Assembly (NCBI GenBank): GCA_037176905.1
Contig: JBBBWG010027723.1
Location: forward strand, 27,829-61,228
DNA from: Azolla pinnata
Lineage: Eukaryota > Streptophyta > Polypodiopsida > Salviniales > Salviniaceae
DNA: 33,400 nt
Reading direction: 5' to 3'
The notes below the pieces were generated by a model, which was not told the DNA's origin, did not search any database, and worked only from the letters and a program-made list of their open reading frames with translations. Made by a program: the position numbers and the translations under genes. Shown here in pieces: positions 1 through 12,200 of the stretch (its first letter is position 1; the number at the start of each line of letters is the position of its first letter).

Positions 1-110
1 TCAAAACTCTGATTTCAAAAACTCATCGAAACGCTGGTTTCAAAAACTCATCGAAACTCTGATTTCAAAAACTCATCGAAACTCATCGAAACTCTTGATT
101 GTCAACTCTT
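1..110. repeat. 25-bp tandem repeat in KUP intron
   Basis: About four copies of a 25-bp unit lie at the window edge. The motif gatttcaaaaactcatcg recurs at 11, 36 (one base changed) and 61, so the period is exactly 25, and a shortened copy follows near 80. It sits just upstream of the splice acceptor at 168-169, so it lies inside an intron of the potassium transporter gene whose 5' part is outside the window. Confidence 0.8.
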
Positions 111-169
111 CCTGCTGATGATTGATTCGATGTCCTGCTTGGTCTCTCTTCGATCGGGCCGGTTTTCAG

Positions 170-2972
170 GGCTCGCGGTGATAACGGTGATGTTCGTGAC
201 GACGTGCCTCATGTTCCTGGTGATGGTGATCGTGTGGCAGAGGAGCATAGCCATGGCGCTGGGCTTCCTCGTGTTCTTCGGATCGATCGAGGGCCTCTAC
301 ATCACGGCGTCGATGACCAAGGTGCACGAAGGCGGGTGGGTTCCCTTGGTGCTCTCCATGGTGTTCATGGCAGTGATGTACATCTGGCACTACGGATTGA
401 GGAAGAAGTACGAGTTCGATCTGCAAAACAAGGTGCCGAATCTCAACATTGTGCACATAAACGTAGCATACCGTACACGTACAATACGCATGCTATGTAT
501 TCTAAAATAAAAAAGTTTATAAACGCGTAGGATACGTATTTTATCGTACAGTCGTTAGTTGAATACGTTAAATACGGGTTGAATACGTAGAGAGTACGGG
601 TAGAATTTGGGTTAAACAAGTATACAAATTTAGGATTAAATTAAAGCTGCAACACATCGCCGAAAGTTTTTCGTATTCCCTCTCTTGGTTGGCATTAGTA
701 AATTTATAAAATCTCGAATCACATGAAATAAAACCTCAAAATTGAAGTTAGTAAAGTAAGATGACGGCGATTCACTCTCGAGTCGAAATAATGGCACTAG
801 CGAAAGAATATTTCCGATATTTAGAAATCTATCGAGAAAAATGTGAAATACGGGTAGAATATGTTTAGAGTATTTATTTTGAAACCCATTTTATTTTTAC
901 TTATTTTTCCAATAAACATATACTCGGATTAGTGAACAAAAATACCGCCATATTGGCTACAAAACATACGTATAAAAAAAATACTCGATTAAGGGGTATG
1001 GTGAGCACAATAAACCAAAACCAACAACCTTGATGTATCATCAAGCATGTCGAGTTGTAGAGGTGGTGGAAACAGGAAGATTGGCGGCAAAATAAAACAC
1101 CATCCTAGACCGTGTTGTTGTCGTTGCCTAAAAACATTCGGAAGAAACGTAATTTTTAACACCATCCTAGACCGTGTTGTTGTCGTTATGCAATTTCTTG
1201 CTTTGTAGCAGCGTCTCCGGTTATTTTAGATACAGTATTTAAGTATCGGATTTTTCGTCCCAAAAACATTCGAAAAAAAACGTAGTTTTTAACGCCATCC
1301 TAGACCGTGTTGTTGTCGTTGCCTAAAAACATTTGAAAAAAGCGTAATTTTTAGCACCATCCCAGACCGTGTTGTTGTCGTTGCCTAAAAACATTCGAAA
1401 AAAGCGTAATTTTTAACACCATCCCAGACCATGTTGTTGTCGTTGCCTAGAAACATTCGAAAAAAGCGTAATTTTGAACACCATCCTAGACCGTGTGGTT
1501 GTCGTTGCCTAAAAACATTCGAAAAAAGCGTAATTTTTAACACCATCCTAGACCGTGTTGTTGGCGTTGCCTAAAAACGTTCGAAAAAAACGTAATTTTT
1601 AACACCATCCCAGACCGTGTGGTTGTCGTTGCCTAAAAACATTCGAAAAAAGCATAGTTTTTAACACCATCCCAGACCGTGTTGTTGTCGTTGCCTAAAA
1701 ACTTTCGAAAAAAAGCGTAATATTTAACACCATCCTAGACCGCGTTGTTGTCGTTGCCTAAAAACATTCGAAAGAACGTAATGTTTATTGATAAGAAACC
1801 ACGCGTTTTTTGCTGTGTTTGTTTTGTTGTTGTTTTTTTTTTTTCCAAATGACAAAGCACAGGTGTCGATGAAGCGGCTGCTGTCGCTGGGGCCGAGCCT
1901 GGGGATCGTCCGGGTGCCGGGGATCGGGCTCATCTACACGGACCTCGTGACGGGGGTGCCGCCCATCTTCGCGCACTTTGTGACGAACCTGCCGGCGTTC
2001 CACCGCGTGCTCGTGTTCGTGTGCGTGAAGAACGTGCCGGTGCCGTACGTGCCCGCGGCGGAGCGGTGCCTGATCGGGCGCGTCGGGCCGCGCGAGTTCC
2101 ACATGTTCCGCTGCATCGTCCGGTTCGGGTACAAGGATGTGCACGGCGACGACGACGGCTTCGAGAGCCAGCTCGTGATGCGCCTGGCGGAGTTCATCCG
2201 AGCAGAGGACGAGGACGAGGCAGCAGCAGAAGAAGAATCCGCAGTGGATCGGGCCAACTGCGATAACAGCTGCTGCTGCGTCGGCGGAAACAGTCGCGGA
2301 TCCAACGACAGTGAGTGCAGTGTTGTCGATGGCCGGCTTTCGGTCGTCGGGATGCCGACGATGCGGCGGCAGAGCGTCAGGATGCCGATGCTGGACGATG
2401 ATCGTCAGCTCTGCTACGCTGCTGGCAAGCAGCTGCCTGCTTCTGCTGTTTCTGCTGCTTTTGCTGCTTCTGCTACTGCTACTGCTACTGCTACTGCTAC
2501 TGCTTTTGCTGCTTCTGCTGTTTCTGCTGCTTCTGCTGTTTCTGCTGCTTCTGCTACTGCTACTGCCGCTTCTGCCGCTTCGTCTCCGCAGATGCCGAGC
2601 TTCCACGGCATCGAGGACCACGAATCGCCGCGGCACTCGACGACGACGATGCCGATGTCGATGATGTCGATGACGACGCCCCACCCCGGTTCCGGCCCGA
2701 AGAAGGTCCGCTTCGAGATCCCCGAGCTCGGCCCCGGGCTCAGCCCCTGCGCCCGCGACGAGCTCGCGGAGCTCGCCCGCGCCCACGAGGCCGGCGTCGC
2801 CTACATCCTCGGCCACTCGTGCGTGAAAGCCAAGCGCGGCTCCTCGCTCCTCAAGAAGCTCGTCATCGACGTCGCCTACAGCTTCCTGCGCAACAACTGC
2901 CGCGGCCCCACCGCCGCGCTCCACATCCCGCACCCGTCCCTCATCGAGGTAGGAATGGTCTACTGCGTCTGA
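170..2972 (+). CDS. KUP/HAK/KT potassium transporter, C-terminal part
   Basis: This encodes the 3' part of a plant potassium transporter that moves K+ across the plasma membrane or tonoplast. Two exons are visible: 170-432, entered in phase after the acceptor ttttcag, and 1863-2972, ending in TGA. The intron 433-1862 starts GTGCCG, ends ACAG, and joins the exons in phase 0 to give the family signature [20 protein letters not shown]. Exon 1 holds three membrane segments with the motifs [17 protein letters not shown] and [12 protein letters not shown]. Exon 2 starts with [33 protein letters not shown] and [18 protein letters not shown], the conserved start of the cytoplasmic tail. The tail then carries a long low-complexity Ala/Ser/Thr insert before the conserved end ([20 protein letters not shown], then [13 protein letters not shown]). 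About 456 residues are present; family members usually have 700-850, so the N-terminal part lies upstream of the window. Exon 2 is very GC-rich, unlike PRP40 next door. The family call is firm; the subtype is not resolved. Confidence 0.95.
433..1098. other. AT-rich intron segment of the KUP gene
   Basis: This is the first part of the KUP intron and holds no coding sequence. It is AT-rich, with the motifs gaatacg and aatacggg(t) recurring between 556 and 860, and short A/T runs. These recurrences look like a decayed repeat or non-autonomous DNA transposon, but I could not define termini. Confidence 0.4.
1099..1790. repeat. 62-bp minisatellite inside the KUP intron
   Basis: Ten copies of a 62-bp unit start (at accatcc or its one-base variant) at 1099, 1161, 1294, 1356, 1418, 1480, 1542, 1604, 1666 and 1729. 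Spacing is 62 or 63 bp, except for one 133-bp step where 71 bp of unrelated sequence (about 1190-1260) interrupts the array. Each unit carries gtgttgttgtcgttgccta and a ttcgaaaaaa core. The array ends about 75 bp before the splice acceptor at 1861-1862. Confidence 0.93.
2425..2590 (+). repeat. CTG/CTT-type trinucleotide tract in KUP coding exon
   Basis: An imperfect run of gctgctt, gctact and tctgct triplets lies inside exon 2 of the potassium transporter. Read in frame, it encodes an Ala/Ser/Thr-rich stretch ([15 protein letters not shown] and so on). It is a multiple of three and keeps the frame open, so it expands the cytoplasmic tail rather than breaking it. Confidence 0.85.
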
Positions 2973-3110
2973 TGATCGACGATCGATGATCGACGATCGA
3001 TGATCGATGATCGACGATCGATGATCGATGATCGACGATCGATGATCGATGATGGATTGATGATGGATCGATGATGGATTGATGATGGATCGATCATCGC
3101 CTTTTTGTCG
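2970..3110. repeat. GATCGATGATC-type repeat at the KUP stop codon and 3' UTR
   Basis: Immediately after the coding sequence, and sharing its TGA, there is a composite repeat of 7-, 14- and 21-bp modules built from gatgatc and gacgatc, grading into gattgatgatgg. The units are rich in the palindrome GATC, so the transcript could form several alternative hairpins in the 3' UTR. Confidence 0.85.
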
Positions 3111-3584
3111 CCATCGTCCGCGAATCGAAGAAGTTCCCAGTGTGAAAATGGAAAGAAGCAAGGGTCGAGCTTCTTCTGCTGTTGCTTCTGCTTCTGCTGC
3201 TTTCGGCTGGTGCCAGTTTGCCTTTCTTGCCTCCATTATTAGAGGGCCTTAATTTTCTTTGTGTATAGTAGAGAAGAAGGAAGCATGGTTAAGTTGACTT
3301 CATGCGTGACCAGCCTTCCACTATGCAAATGACCACTGATTGTTTAGGAATATATTGTCGTTGTGGATCAGACATCGACTCTGTATATTACCGCTTATCA
3401 CCATGGATTGTTAGTTGCCATGTCGCTTTGCCTCATCAACACCAACCACTATCACAACATCGGAACTTGCCCTTGGGCCCAAATGCTCCCGCTTTGTTTA
3501 GTTGATGTCGGGATTGAGGTACCACAACAGCTTTGATATAATGCAAAGTTGATCTCGATTCCGAGTCGTGCTCTACATGTGTTA
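3111..3584. other. 3' flank of KUP, no gene seen
   Basis: This probably contains the end of the KUP 3' UTR and spacer. I see no conserved reading frame, RNA gene or clear polyadenylation signal. Confidence 0.4.
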
Positions 3585-4695
3585 CGCTCATGTTGCCTTC
3601 GATTCTAGTACTGAAGCTCGAAAATTCGAAATCATACCACGAATCTAGAAGCTTTTTGATGCAGGCGCTTGCTCTTATGTGTCTTTTCCATATGGTGGCG
3701 TACGTTGTTAGCTTCGATTCAACCGTTTAAACTCGAAAATCCGATATCATACAACGAAGCTATAGGCTTTTTTTAATGCATGAAGTTGCTCTTTTCTATC
3801 TCTTTCTCATGTGCCACAGACCGTTACATCTTCCTTCGTATCTCTTGGGCTGAGTTTCAAATTTGAAATTTTTTTGGTCCACATGATAGCTTACGTCGCT
3901 ACCTTTGATTCAAGTACTTAAGCTCGAAAATCTAGTATCGTACGACGAAGCTATAAGCTTTCTAATGCAAGCCCTCGCTCTCATGTGTCTCTTCCTCATC
4001 TGCGATAAAACTTTACATTTTTCCTTCGTATCTCTCGCCTTCAGTTTCAAAATCAATTTTTTTTGTTCATATGATAGCTTACGTCGCTATTTTCGATTCA
4101 AATAGTTAAACTCTAAAATCCGATATCATACGTGTAAGCGATGAGCTTTTTGATGCAGGTGGTCGCTCTTCTCTGTTCCAACTTCCTAGTCATCTATAAT
4201 TGACCGACCTTTACATTTTCCTTTGTATCTCTCGCTTCAAGTTTCGAAATCGAAATTTATTGTTGTATACGTTAGCCGACATTGCTGGTTTCGATTCAAG
4301 TATTTAAACTTGAAAATCCGATATCATACAACGAAGTTATGAGCTTTTTTATATAGGCAGTCACTCTTCTGTGTCCCTTCCTCAACTATGACAGACCTTT
4401 ACTTTTTTCTAAAATTGAAATTGCTTCGGTCCCTATCATAAGCTACATTGCTAGCTTCAATTTAAGTATTTAAACACGAAAATTTGATATCATACGTGTA
4501 AGCTATATGAGATTTTTGATACAAGCGCTCGCCCTTTTGTGTCTATTCCTCATCTGTGATAGACCTTTACTTTTTCCTTTGTACCTCTTGCCATTGAGTT
4601 TCAAAATTAAAATTTGTTTGGCCCATATGATGGACTACGTTGCTATCTTCGATTCAAGCATTTAAACTCGAAAATCTGATATTATACTAGAGAGG
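3585..4695. repeat. Diverged ~190-bp satellite array
   Basis: A conserved core, ctcgaaaatccgatatcata with variants, recurs at about 3617, 3732, 3923, 4111, 4310, 4475 and 4667. The steps are 115, 191, 188, 199, 165 and 192 bp. Around it the wider unit also recurs: a cttcgattcaag block before it, then gaagctat.agcttttt.atgca, ctcttcctcat and a tttgtatctctcgcc block. Copies are clearly diverged, so the array is old. The 115-bp and 165-bp steps are internally deleted copies. Confidence 0.85.
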
Positions 4696-5849
4696 ATAGA
4701 GAGGCATAGTGTTATGGGCATAACCAGATAAACTAATATGAATGGTTTAAAGGTAAGATGAGTGGGAAATCGGTTATCTTAGCAAACCTATATGGTCACT
4801 AGACAAGTGTAAATACATCTAATGGTCATGGAACCTTAGAAGTTTAATTTATTTAAAGGGGACTATGTACCTCCTTTTATTACGACGTTCTAAGACATTG
4901 TGAAGTCCTCAATCATTGGATCTTTACTTGTCAAATTTCAAGATTTAATCCAAGGTAATATTTTGTGGTGTGGGACATAGATGGTACTTTGGATTCGTCT
5001 TTACTCGTTCGCTTGGGGGTTGTTGGTGTGTGGTTAATCACCCTTAATCCATTCTCCTCTCTTCAATATTCTCTCTGATATTACTCGTCATTAATACTTC
5101 CGTAATGTGTAGTGTTGGGAGGAAGCCCGAACGTTTGGGATCGATTGTATGATGACGAATAGAAGAGACGCAAATCCAGACATTTTGATCTATTTGTCCT
5201 TCAACCAGCCATTCATTCTATTAGCCTTTGTTCACAGAGTTGAACGACAATTTGGATCGCTAGAAAGTTACAAGGGATGCAATAACCCAACCATTCAATC
5301 ATCCACCAATTCTATTGATCCTCCACTCTATTAGCTATTACTCGTCAACAATCTCAATCAATAAGAAGATGATACCTGCAGAGGCGTGAGAGACGACTTC
5401 AATTGGTCGTCAGTCCATTCTGATTGGCTATTCAGACATCGGCCAAATGCATGAAGATTATAATATCTATATTTTTTAGTCAAGAATATGTTCGTGCATT
5501 CGAATACGAAAGTATTATTCGAGACTGAACAAGACTCTAAAGTATAGCATAAACCATTCGTACGGTCGCGTTTGATATCTTTCGACGAATGTGAATATTA
5601 CAATCTGTGATATTCTTACCTGATCATTCAGCTGTATCGCTCTACTGCTGTTCATCGATCTGTCGGAAGATGATTTCCGATCGATCGGAGCAATGGAACG
5701 GAAGCAGGAAAGCGGAGCTCGAACCAACGCCAGCTCCTTCGGTCAAAGTCTCCATCTGTTCCTTTTACAGATTTGCTCCTCCTCAGAATCACATTAGATT
5801 TATAACATAAAAGTGGACCAAAAAACAAATGAAGGCAGAAGAGCAGAAA
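4696..5849. other. Spacer, no gene seen
   Basis: AT-rich sequence with only short unrelated reading frames. The phrase attactcgtca occurs near 5082 and again near 5338, but I could not define a longer repeat. Nothing coding is supported. Confidence 0.4.
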
Positions 5850-6025
5850 AGCACAAAAAAATGAAGTAAAAAAAGCAGAAAGCAAAACTTAAAACGCAAA
5901 ACGCAAAAAAGCAAAAAGCAAAACGAAAAAAGCAAAACGCAAAAAAGCAAAACGCAAAACGCAGGAAGAAAGAAAGAACAGCAGAAGCAGAAGCAGAAGC
6001 AGCTGCAGAAGAAGAAGAAGAAGAA

Positions 6026-6057
<32 letters not shown>

Positions 6058-6060
6058 AGA
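5850..6060. repeat. Cluster of microsatellites upstream of PRP40
   Basis: Four simple-repeat blocks lie side by side: a gcaaaa/gcaaaaaa run (about 5870-5962), gcagaa (about 5980-6008), gaa (about 6008-6026) and gac (about 6027-6056). They end about 155 bp before the PRP40 start codon and probably fall in its promoter or 5' UTR. Confidence 0.85.
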
Positions 6061-6214
6061 AAGAAACAGCGAGGAAAGCTCTGAGCAGCGGAAGGGCAGG
6101 GGCGAGCAGCGCGCAGGTGCCTCTCGGGAGAGCGGGAAAGGAAAAGGAAAGGGAAGGGAAGGAGGAAGCCGAATTCGTACTATCGACCATCGTCCACTCG
6201 CCTTTCGTTCCGCC

Positions 6215-9200
6215 ATGGCTGGCATATCCTCCTCTCCCCTTGATCCGACCTCCGCTCGTGGCCCCCCACCTCCTCCACCATGGATGCAAGGTTAGCCCCA
6301 CTGCGTTTTACCTTCGCTCCTCCTTTCCGCCCGCCCCTTCCTCGATATTGTGTTGTTTCTGTCTCTCCCTCTCGACTCCGCTGATTATGTCTGTTTACCT
6401 CATTTCTCTCATTGCGTGAAATTTTTTCCTTTTCCATCTTGTTCGGAATGCTGTTCCAAACAATCGAGTGATGAAGCCGCCCTTTCTCTACTGGAAAAAA
6501 CTGTCATTTGAGTATCTGCTGAATAGAAACTGTCATTCTGGATATCTGTTGAAAAAGAACTGTCATTTGAGTATGTGCTGAAAAGAAACTGTCATTTGAG
6601 TATCTGCTGGAAAAGAAAGACGAAAATTTCCTCCAGTTCACTCACTCTCTCTCTCTCTCTCTTTGATTTTACCATTTGTCTCTTTTTCTCTCTGAAGACG
6701 TCTTTTCTTTTTGTAGCTTCCAAATATTGTGCTGAAGCCATGTTCTTCTGTTGAATTAAATATCTGTCAATTTTCTGCTGGGATATGTCTTTCCTCTTTT
6801 GTGTATTGTGAGGTATGGCGAGGGAAACATCTTCTCTGCTTCTGATCAAACTGCATAGAGAAGGTTAAGGTAAACTTGTCTTCAAAGATGTATTGATGAA
6901 GCTACAACATTTACTATTCTTTCTGCTGAAAACATTCCGCTACATATTTCTGGAAAAATCGTGAGACCTCTTCCTCTTGTATTTACTACATTCAAGTACG
7001 TAAAGTAGGCTATTGTTGTAATGCAGTTATGTTTACTAAGTTTTATAGGTAAAGAATCTGCCTTTTTCCACTATTTTACTACTGTATCTCCTCGCCTGTA
7101 CTTGTTATATCTGGGAATGTTAAGGAAGCGAAGGAAGATTTGGCTAACAGTTGTTCTAATCAGTGTTACTCTAGTAAAGAATGTGGATTTTCCTGGTTTA
7201 TTGATGGAAATTAGTATTAGGGGATATGGAAAAGCTTCCTCTCCTCTTGTATGCTCAAGGTATATGAGGAGGAAATGAAGTTTAGGCCGAATTTTGAACC
7301 AAATTTTCTTATACAGAGGCAGCTATGGGAATTCCTGTACTTAATCAAAATTATATCAAGGAAGTAAAGGAACTTTGGCTGAAGAATGTACTTGTAGTCT
7401 GGCTACATGGACTGCTCACAACTATGTTTCAGATGAAGTTCTGGATGCGAATTTTCTGTCGATGATTTCATGCATGGAGAAGCGACCTTCCATTAGAACT
7501 AGGAAAGTTTCATTGTTTTTAGAATGCACTTCAACATTGTAGAATTCAATTGGAAACCTTTCTTCTGTTTTATGAAAGTTAATTTAAAGAAGTAAAAGTT
7601 CCAAAAATATCACATCACAAGTCGGTTTGTTGATATTTCTGCCTGTGAAGTGCTGCTGGAATGTTGGTCAGGAATTTAGAGAGATAAGCTACATCACTTG
7701 TTTTAGTCATTCGACATTACATTTGTCTGTCTAAGAAACACAAGGTTTTAGGATAATATCTCTGTAGAAAACCTCATTATACCATCCATTTGTCTAGTTG
7801 AGTTGTTTGGTATTGTTATACACATCTATCATGCTCGTTTTTGTATATTTTTCACTCGAGAAATTGTCTTGGCACTCCATGCCTTTTTACTGACAAATAC
7901 AAAATTCATTCGTGTGCTCCCCATTGTTAGCTTCTCTGCTCCATAAAATGGTCTAGTTGAGCTACTTTGAGTGGTTATACATGCCTATACCTTTGCTTTT
8001 ATATATGTCGAACTCTATAAGATGTCTTGCCTCTAAATATAAAATGCAATTTGTGCCATCTTTCTTCTTCATATATCATGCTTTCTGACTGTAGGTCCAG
8101 CTATGCAGAATGGGTCTGGCCCTCCACCTGCATTGCAGCCTTCTATATCAGCACCACTGGTACATTATCTAGAACTTTAGGAATAATTCTACGTTATACT
8201 GGGCTCAAAGAAGTGGGTTGTATCGTAAATTTACTAATAAACTAAAGCAAGGGAGCAGGGGAAGTCCGATAGTTTTCTTTTATTATCTTCTCATTCCCTC
8301 GACTACATAAAATTTGATAGAAATTAACTTAGGCCATTTTCTGGTTATACATATATGTAAATTTCCAGCCACCACATCGACCAGCTCTAGGTGGTTCGGC
8401 TAATGTACCACCACCTCCAGGATATGGTGCCATGCAGGTATTTAAATACCATGAAACATTAGTAATATTTTATATGTTTTTTGGTAATCATGCTAAGCTG
8501 TCTTTTATTGGCTTAACACAGTTTCGGCCTGTTGGCCCATTACCACCGCAACCAAAGCCACCATTTGTTCCAGCTAGTACACCACAATTTCGCCCTGTAG
8601 CTCCCTCTCCAAGTATATCACCAAATTTATCCATACAGCCACCAAATATGCTAGGTATGGGACCTCCAATGCAACCACAAACAATGCAGTTTCCACAGGG
8701 CGTGCCACTATCTCAAGGGATATCATTTAATCCACCACAGAGACCGTTACCAGGACCTATACAAGTACCCCAAGTTAACTTTCCACCTTTAGGAGTTGTA
8801 AGGGTTATGCCACCTCCTAGTTTCACAGTAAGGATATGACCTAACTTGAATGTGAATGTAGGGTTCCACATATCTTACATCTATGAGATGATCGATTTTT
8901 ATGTGCACATTTGCAGTATGCTAACCAAAATTTTGGAGTTCGTCCTGCAACAGCTCCAACTACTGCAGCTCAGCTGCAAAGTTATGCACCACCTCCCATG
9001 GTGCAACCATGGAACATGGCGTCAAACCAAGCAGCCCCTGTGGGTCCTCTGCCACAAACAGGACAAACGGGTCAGCAAAATTCTCTTACCGTGAATACCA
9101 TCCCGGTAAGAATTTACATATCAGGATGCAGAATGTGGTGTATGTTTAATGGTTTCCATTATCAATTCATTCATATAGCTGTGCACCCTTTTTCTCTTTT

Positions 9201-12200
9201 GTGGGGTATGTCTGCTCAAATTGCCTTTTGATTTCAATTAGGATCAGACAGCATCAGATTGGCAAGAGCATTCTGCTCCAGATGGCAGAAGGTGAAAACA
9301 CATTTGAGTTGCATGCATTCATGCTCATTCATTGCATAATCCATCAAGGTTTATTAAACGGGACTTCATAATCCATCAATATTTATTAAAATGAATCCAT
9401 TGATTGATCAATTAGGTATTATTATAACAAACGGACAAAGCAGTCAAGCTGGGAGAAGCCTGTTGAGCTCATGACACCAGTGGAGGTGTGTTATTCACAT
9501 TTTACCATTTTGGTTGACATAGGATATCATGGAGCTATTTCGTTTTAGTTTTAGGTGTGTGGTAATATCAAAATGTATTGAAGGCACTGTCATATGAAAT
9601 TGTTATAAAATTATTCACATATTGTAAGGGAGCCATATTGACAAGGCACCATTCTTATTTTCACAGCGTGCAGATGCTTCTACTGCATGGAAGGAATTTA
9701 CGGCAGCAGATGGCAGAAAGTAATATATATGTGCTGAGAGACAAGGGGCTGGCGATTGAATAATACAAAATTTTTTACACAAGGCTGGTGATGAAGCTAA
9801 ATGTTTGTTTCCGTGTGTTCTAGGTATTACTACAACAAGGAGACAAAACAATCAAAATGGACGATTCCAGAAGAGATGAAGGTTTGTTTTTGTCTACCAC
9901 AATGGTGTAGTTTATTTTCAAGTTTACGTCCTTAGTGGGACATAATATTGTCAGCTAATTGTAAGCTAATACACAAAAAAACAGCCACAATACCTGAGGT
10001 AGTAATATGAACGTTTAATCCTCAAAAGAGATTATCATTTTCATTGGAAGAGGTGTAGTATTTTGCTCAGATTTTGGCCTGACAAGAGACTGAAATGTAT
10101 CTTTTTTGATGACCAGTTAGCAAGGGAGAAAGCACTTAAGGCAGCTAATCCTGCAAATGCAGAACTGCCTAGTCTGTCTCCATCATCTACTGCTTCAGCT
10201 CCTCCAGTGCCAGTTACAGCTGTGGGCACTCCATCCTTATCCAACTCTTCTCCAATTTCTGAAATTGGCACAGCAGGAGAGGGTCCCCGGACTACAGTAA
10301 CTGAAATTAATGGTCCAGGAGAGGCTGCATCAACTACAACAATAGAACCTAATCAATCCCAGCATTCTCCAAAGGCAGCAATGGAACCTTCTCAATCCGA
10401 GGGTGTTGTGATTGGAGTCAAAACTGATACTCCTGCAACACCTGCTGAAATAGGAACAAACAAAATGTATCAGAGTCTTTGTACCACAAATTTTTTGTTA
10501 ACCATCTTAGAAGCAACTTGTCTCAGTGGATGAATGAATTTGTGGTGATCACAGAGAAACTGGGGCTGAATCTAAAGCGGACCAGATTCATGAAGAAAAG
10601 GCTAGGGCACAAGAAGAGCCCACACCTCAAGGTGTTGAGGTATAGTTGTATGAAGCATGTGTTGAAGCAATAGTTTCTGCATGACACGTCTTAAATGGTG
10701 ATATGTTGTAAATGGTATTGGTGTCCTTAATGTCGTAAATTGAGAACATGTTCAGTGAAATATCTTGCTTAAATTCTTTGTTTAGAAGCCTGTTTCCATT
10801 TGAATCCTAGATGCTGAGTGAATCTTCTAATTTCACATTTACACATTCTTAATTGGTTTTGTTTATCAATTCTAATTCTTTTCAGTTTATGTTTCTTAAC
10901 TATGAGCGTATATTTTCTCATGCTACTTTCTTGGTCATATGAAGGAGTCGAAAAAAGCAATCCTGTCAGCAGGAAATGTGAGTGTGATATCTTTAAATGA
11001 GGATAAACCACTTGTTGCTGAAGAAGGAGCACTCTATTCCAATAAAGCGGTAAAAACTATGGAATTTCCTCAAAGAAATTTTTTGAAAATAGGCCTAGAT
11101 GGTTCATTTGACCTGTCTTTCACATATAGGAAGCTAAAAATGCATTCAAAGAGCTCCTGGAATCTGTCCATGTTGCATCAGACTGGACTTGGGAGCAGGT
11201 ATGCATTCTATCAGGAAGAGTTACTTTATCAGAATTGATATTTTTTTCCTAAAAGCGTGATTTTGCAGGCTATGCGTGTCATAATCAATGACAAGCGTTA
11301 TGGGGCTCTTAAAACTTTAGGAGAAAGAAAACAGACTTTTAATGAGGTGGTGACATAGGCTTGTTGATTGAACTTTTCTATTTGAATTGGTAGGTACATA
11401 TAGGGTATCTGAACTTTATTTGCAGTTTCTGGCCCACAGAAAGAAACAGGAGATAGAGGAGAAGCGTGCAAGACAAAAGAAAGCTAGAGATGAATTTATA
11501 ATTATGTTACAGGTTTAAGCTTATTACTGAATATCGGTTCTTTGAACTTCATATTTTTTGGTTTTTACTGACATTCTTTTTATATTTCTAGGAATCCAAA
11601 GTGTTGAGTTCTAAAATGAGATGGAGGTTTTCTCCTTACCTAACTGTTCTTATTTAAGCTTGTATATCTTTCTGAGTATGATTTTGCCTTGCTTTTCATA
11701 ATTCATCAAAATTTAGTCCTGCCTGAGTGAATGTCTTGAGCATGTGTCTTGCACTGGGACTTCTATAACAATATATTGATTTTCTTGAGCTGAGAGTCGA
11801 GTAATTTTGTTTCTCATCATTGCTATGGGATGCACATTTTTTCAGCAAGGTTGTGTCTATTCTAGCTGAGGATCCCAGGTTTCGTGCTGTTGAAAAGGAT
11901 CGGGAGCGGGAGGAGCTTTTTGAAGATTATCTTATTGAATTGGAAGCTAAAGTATGTAATATCAATACACTGGTACACATAAAATATCAGAAATTCTAAC
12001 CTCAGCTAATAATGAAAAAGTGTATATACCTGGAATGCTGAATATTAGGAAAAAGAGAGAGCAAGGGAAGAGAGGAAAAAGAACTTGGTTGAGTATCGGA
12101 AATTCCTGGAGTCATGTGAGTTCATTAAGGTATTAAATCTTTATTTCCAGTTTGGTGTCTCTCACTTCTTCTCCATTGAAGAACTCTGGTAAAGATAGAA

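Noticed and set aside
433..1010. DNA transposon with inverted ends inside the KUP intron
   Set aside because: cataccgt near 465 and cataccccttaa (minus strand near 1000) look loosely alike, but the match is too short to define termini.
2311..2664. Leu-rich + strand frame over the triplet tract
   Set aside because: The poly-Leu run is just another frame of the CTG/CTT repeat. The conserved KUP frame runs through the same bases.
1785..3236. Long minus-strand frame (483 codons) across the KUP last exon
   Set aside because: It is antisense to a clearly conserved transporter exon and consists of Arg/His/Asp-rich and Ser runs, as expected from the complement of GC-rich coding and repeat DNA.
5789..6301. 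Minus-strand frames with Phe/Cys/Val runs upstream of PRP40
   Set aside because: They are translations of the gcaaaa and gac microsatellites and overlap the PRP40 first exon in antisense.
10467..10554. Continuation of PRP40 exon 10 through the following intron
   Set aside because: The frame stays open to a TGA at about 10530, but this would lose the conserved FF region. The GTATCA donor and CACAG acceptor restore an acidic linker in phase.
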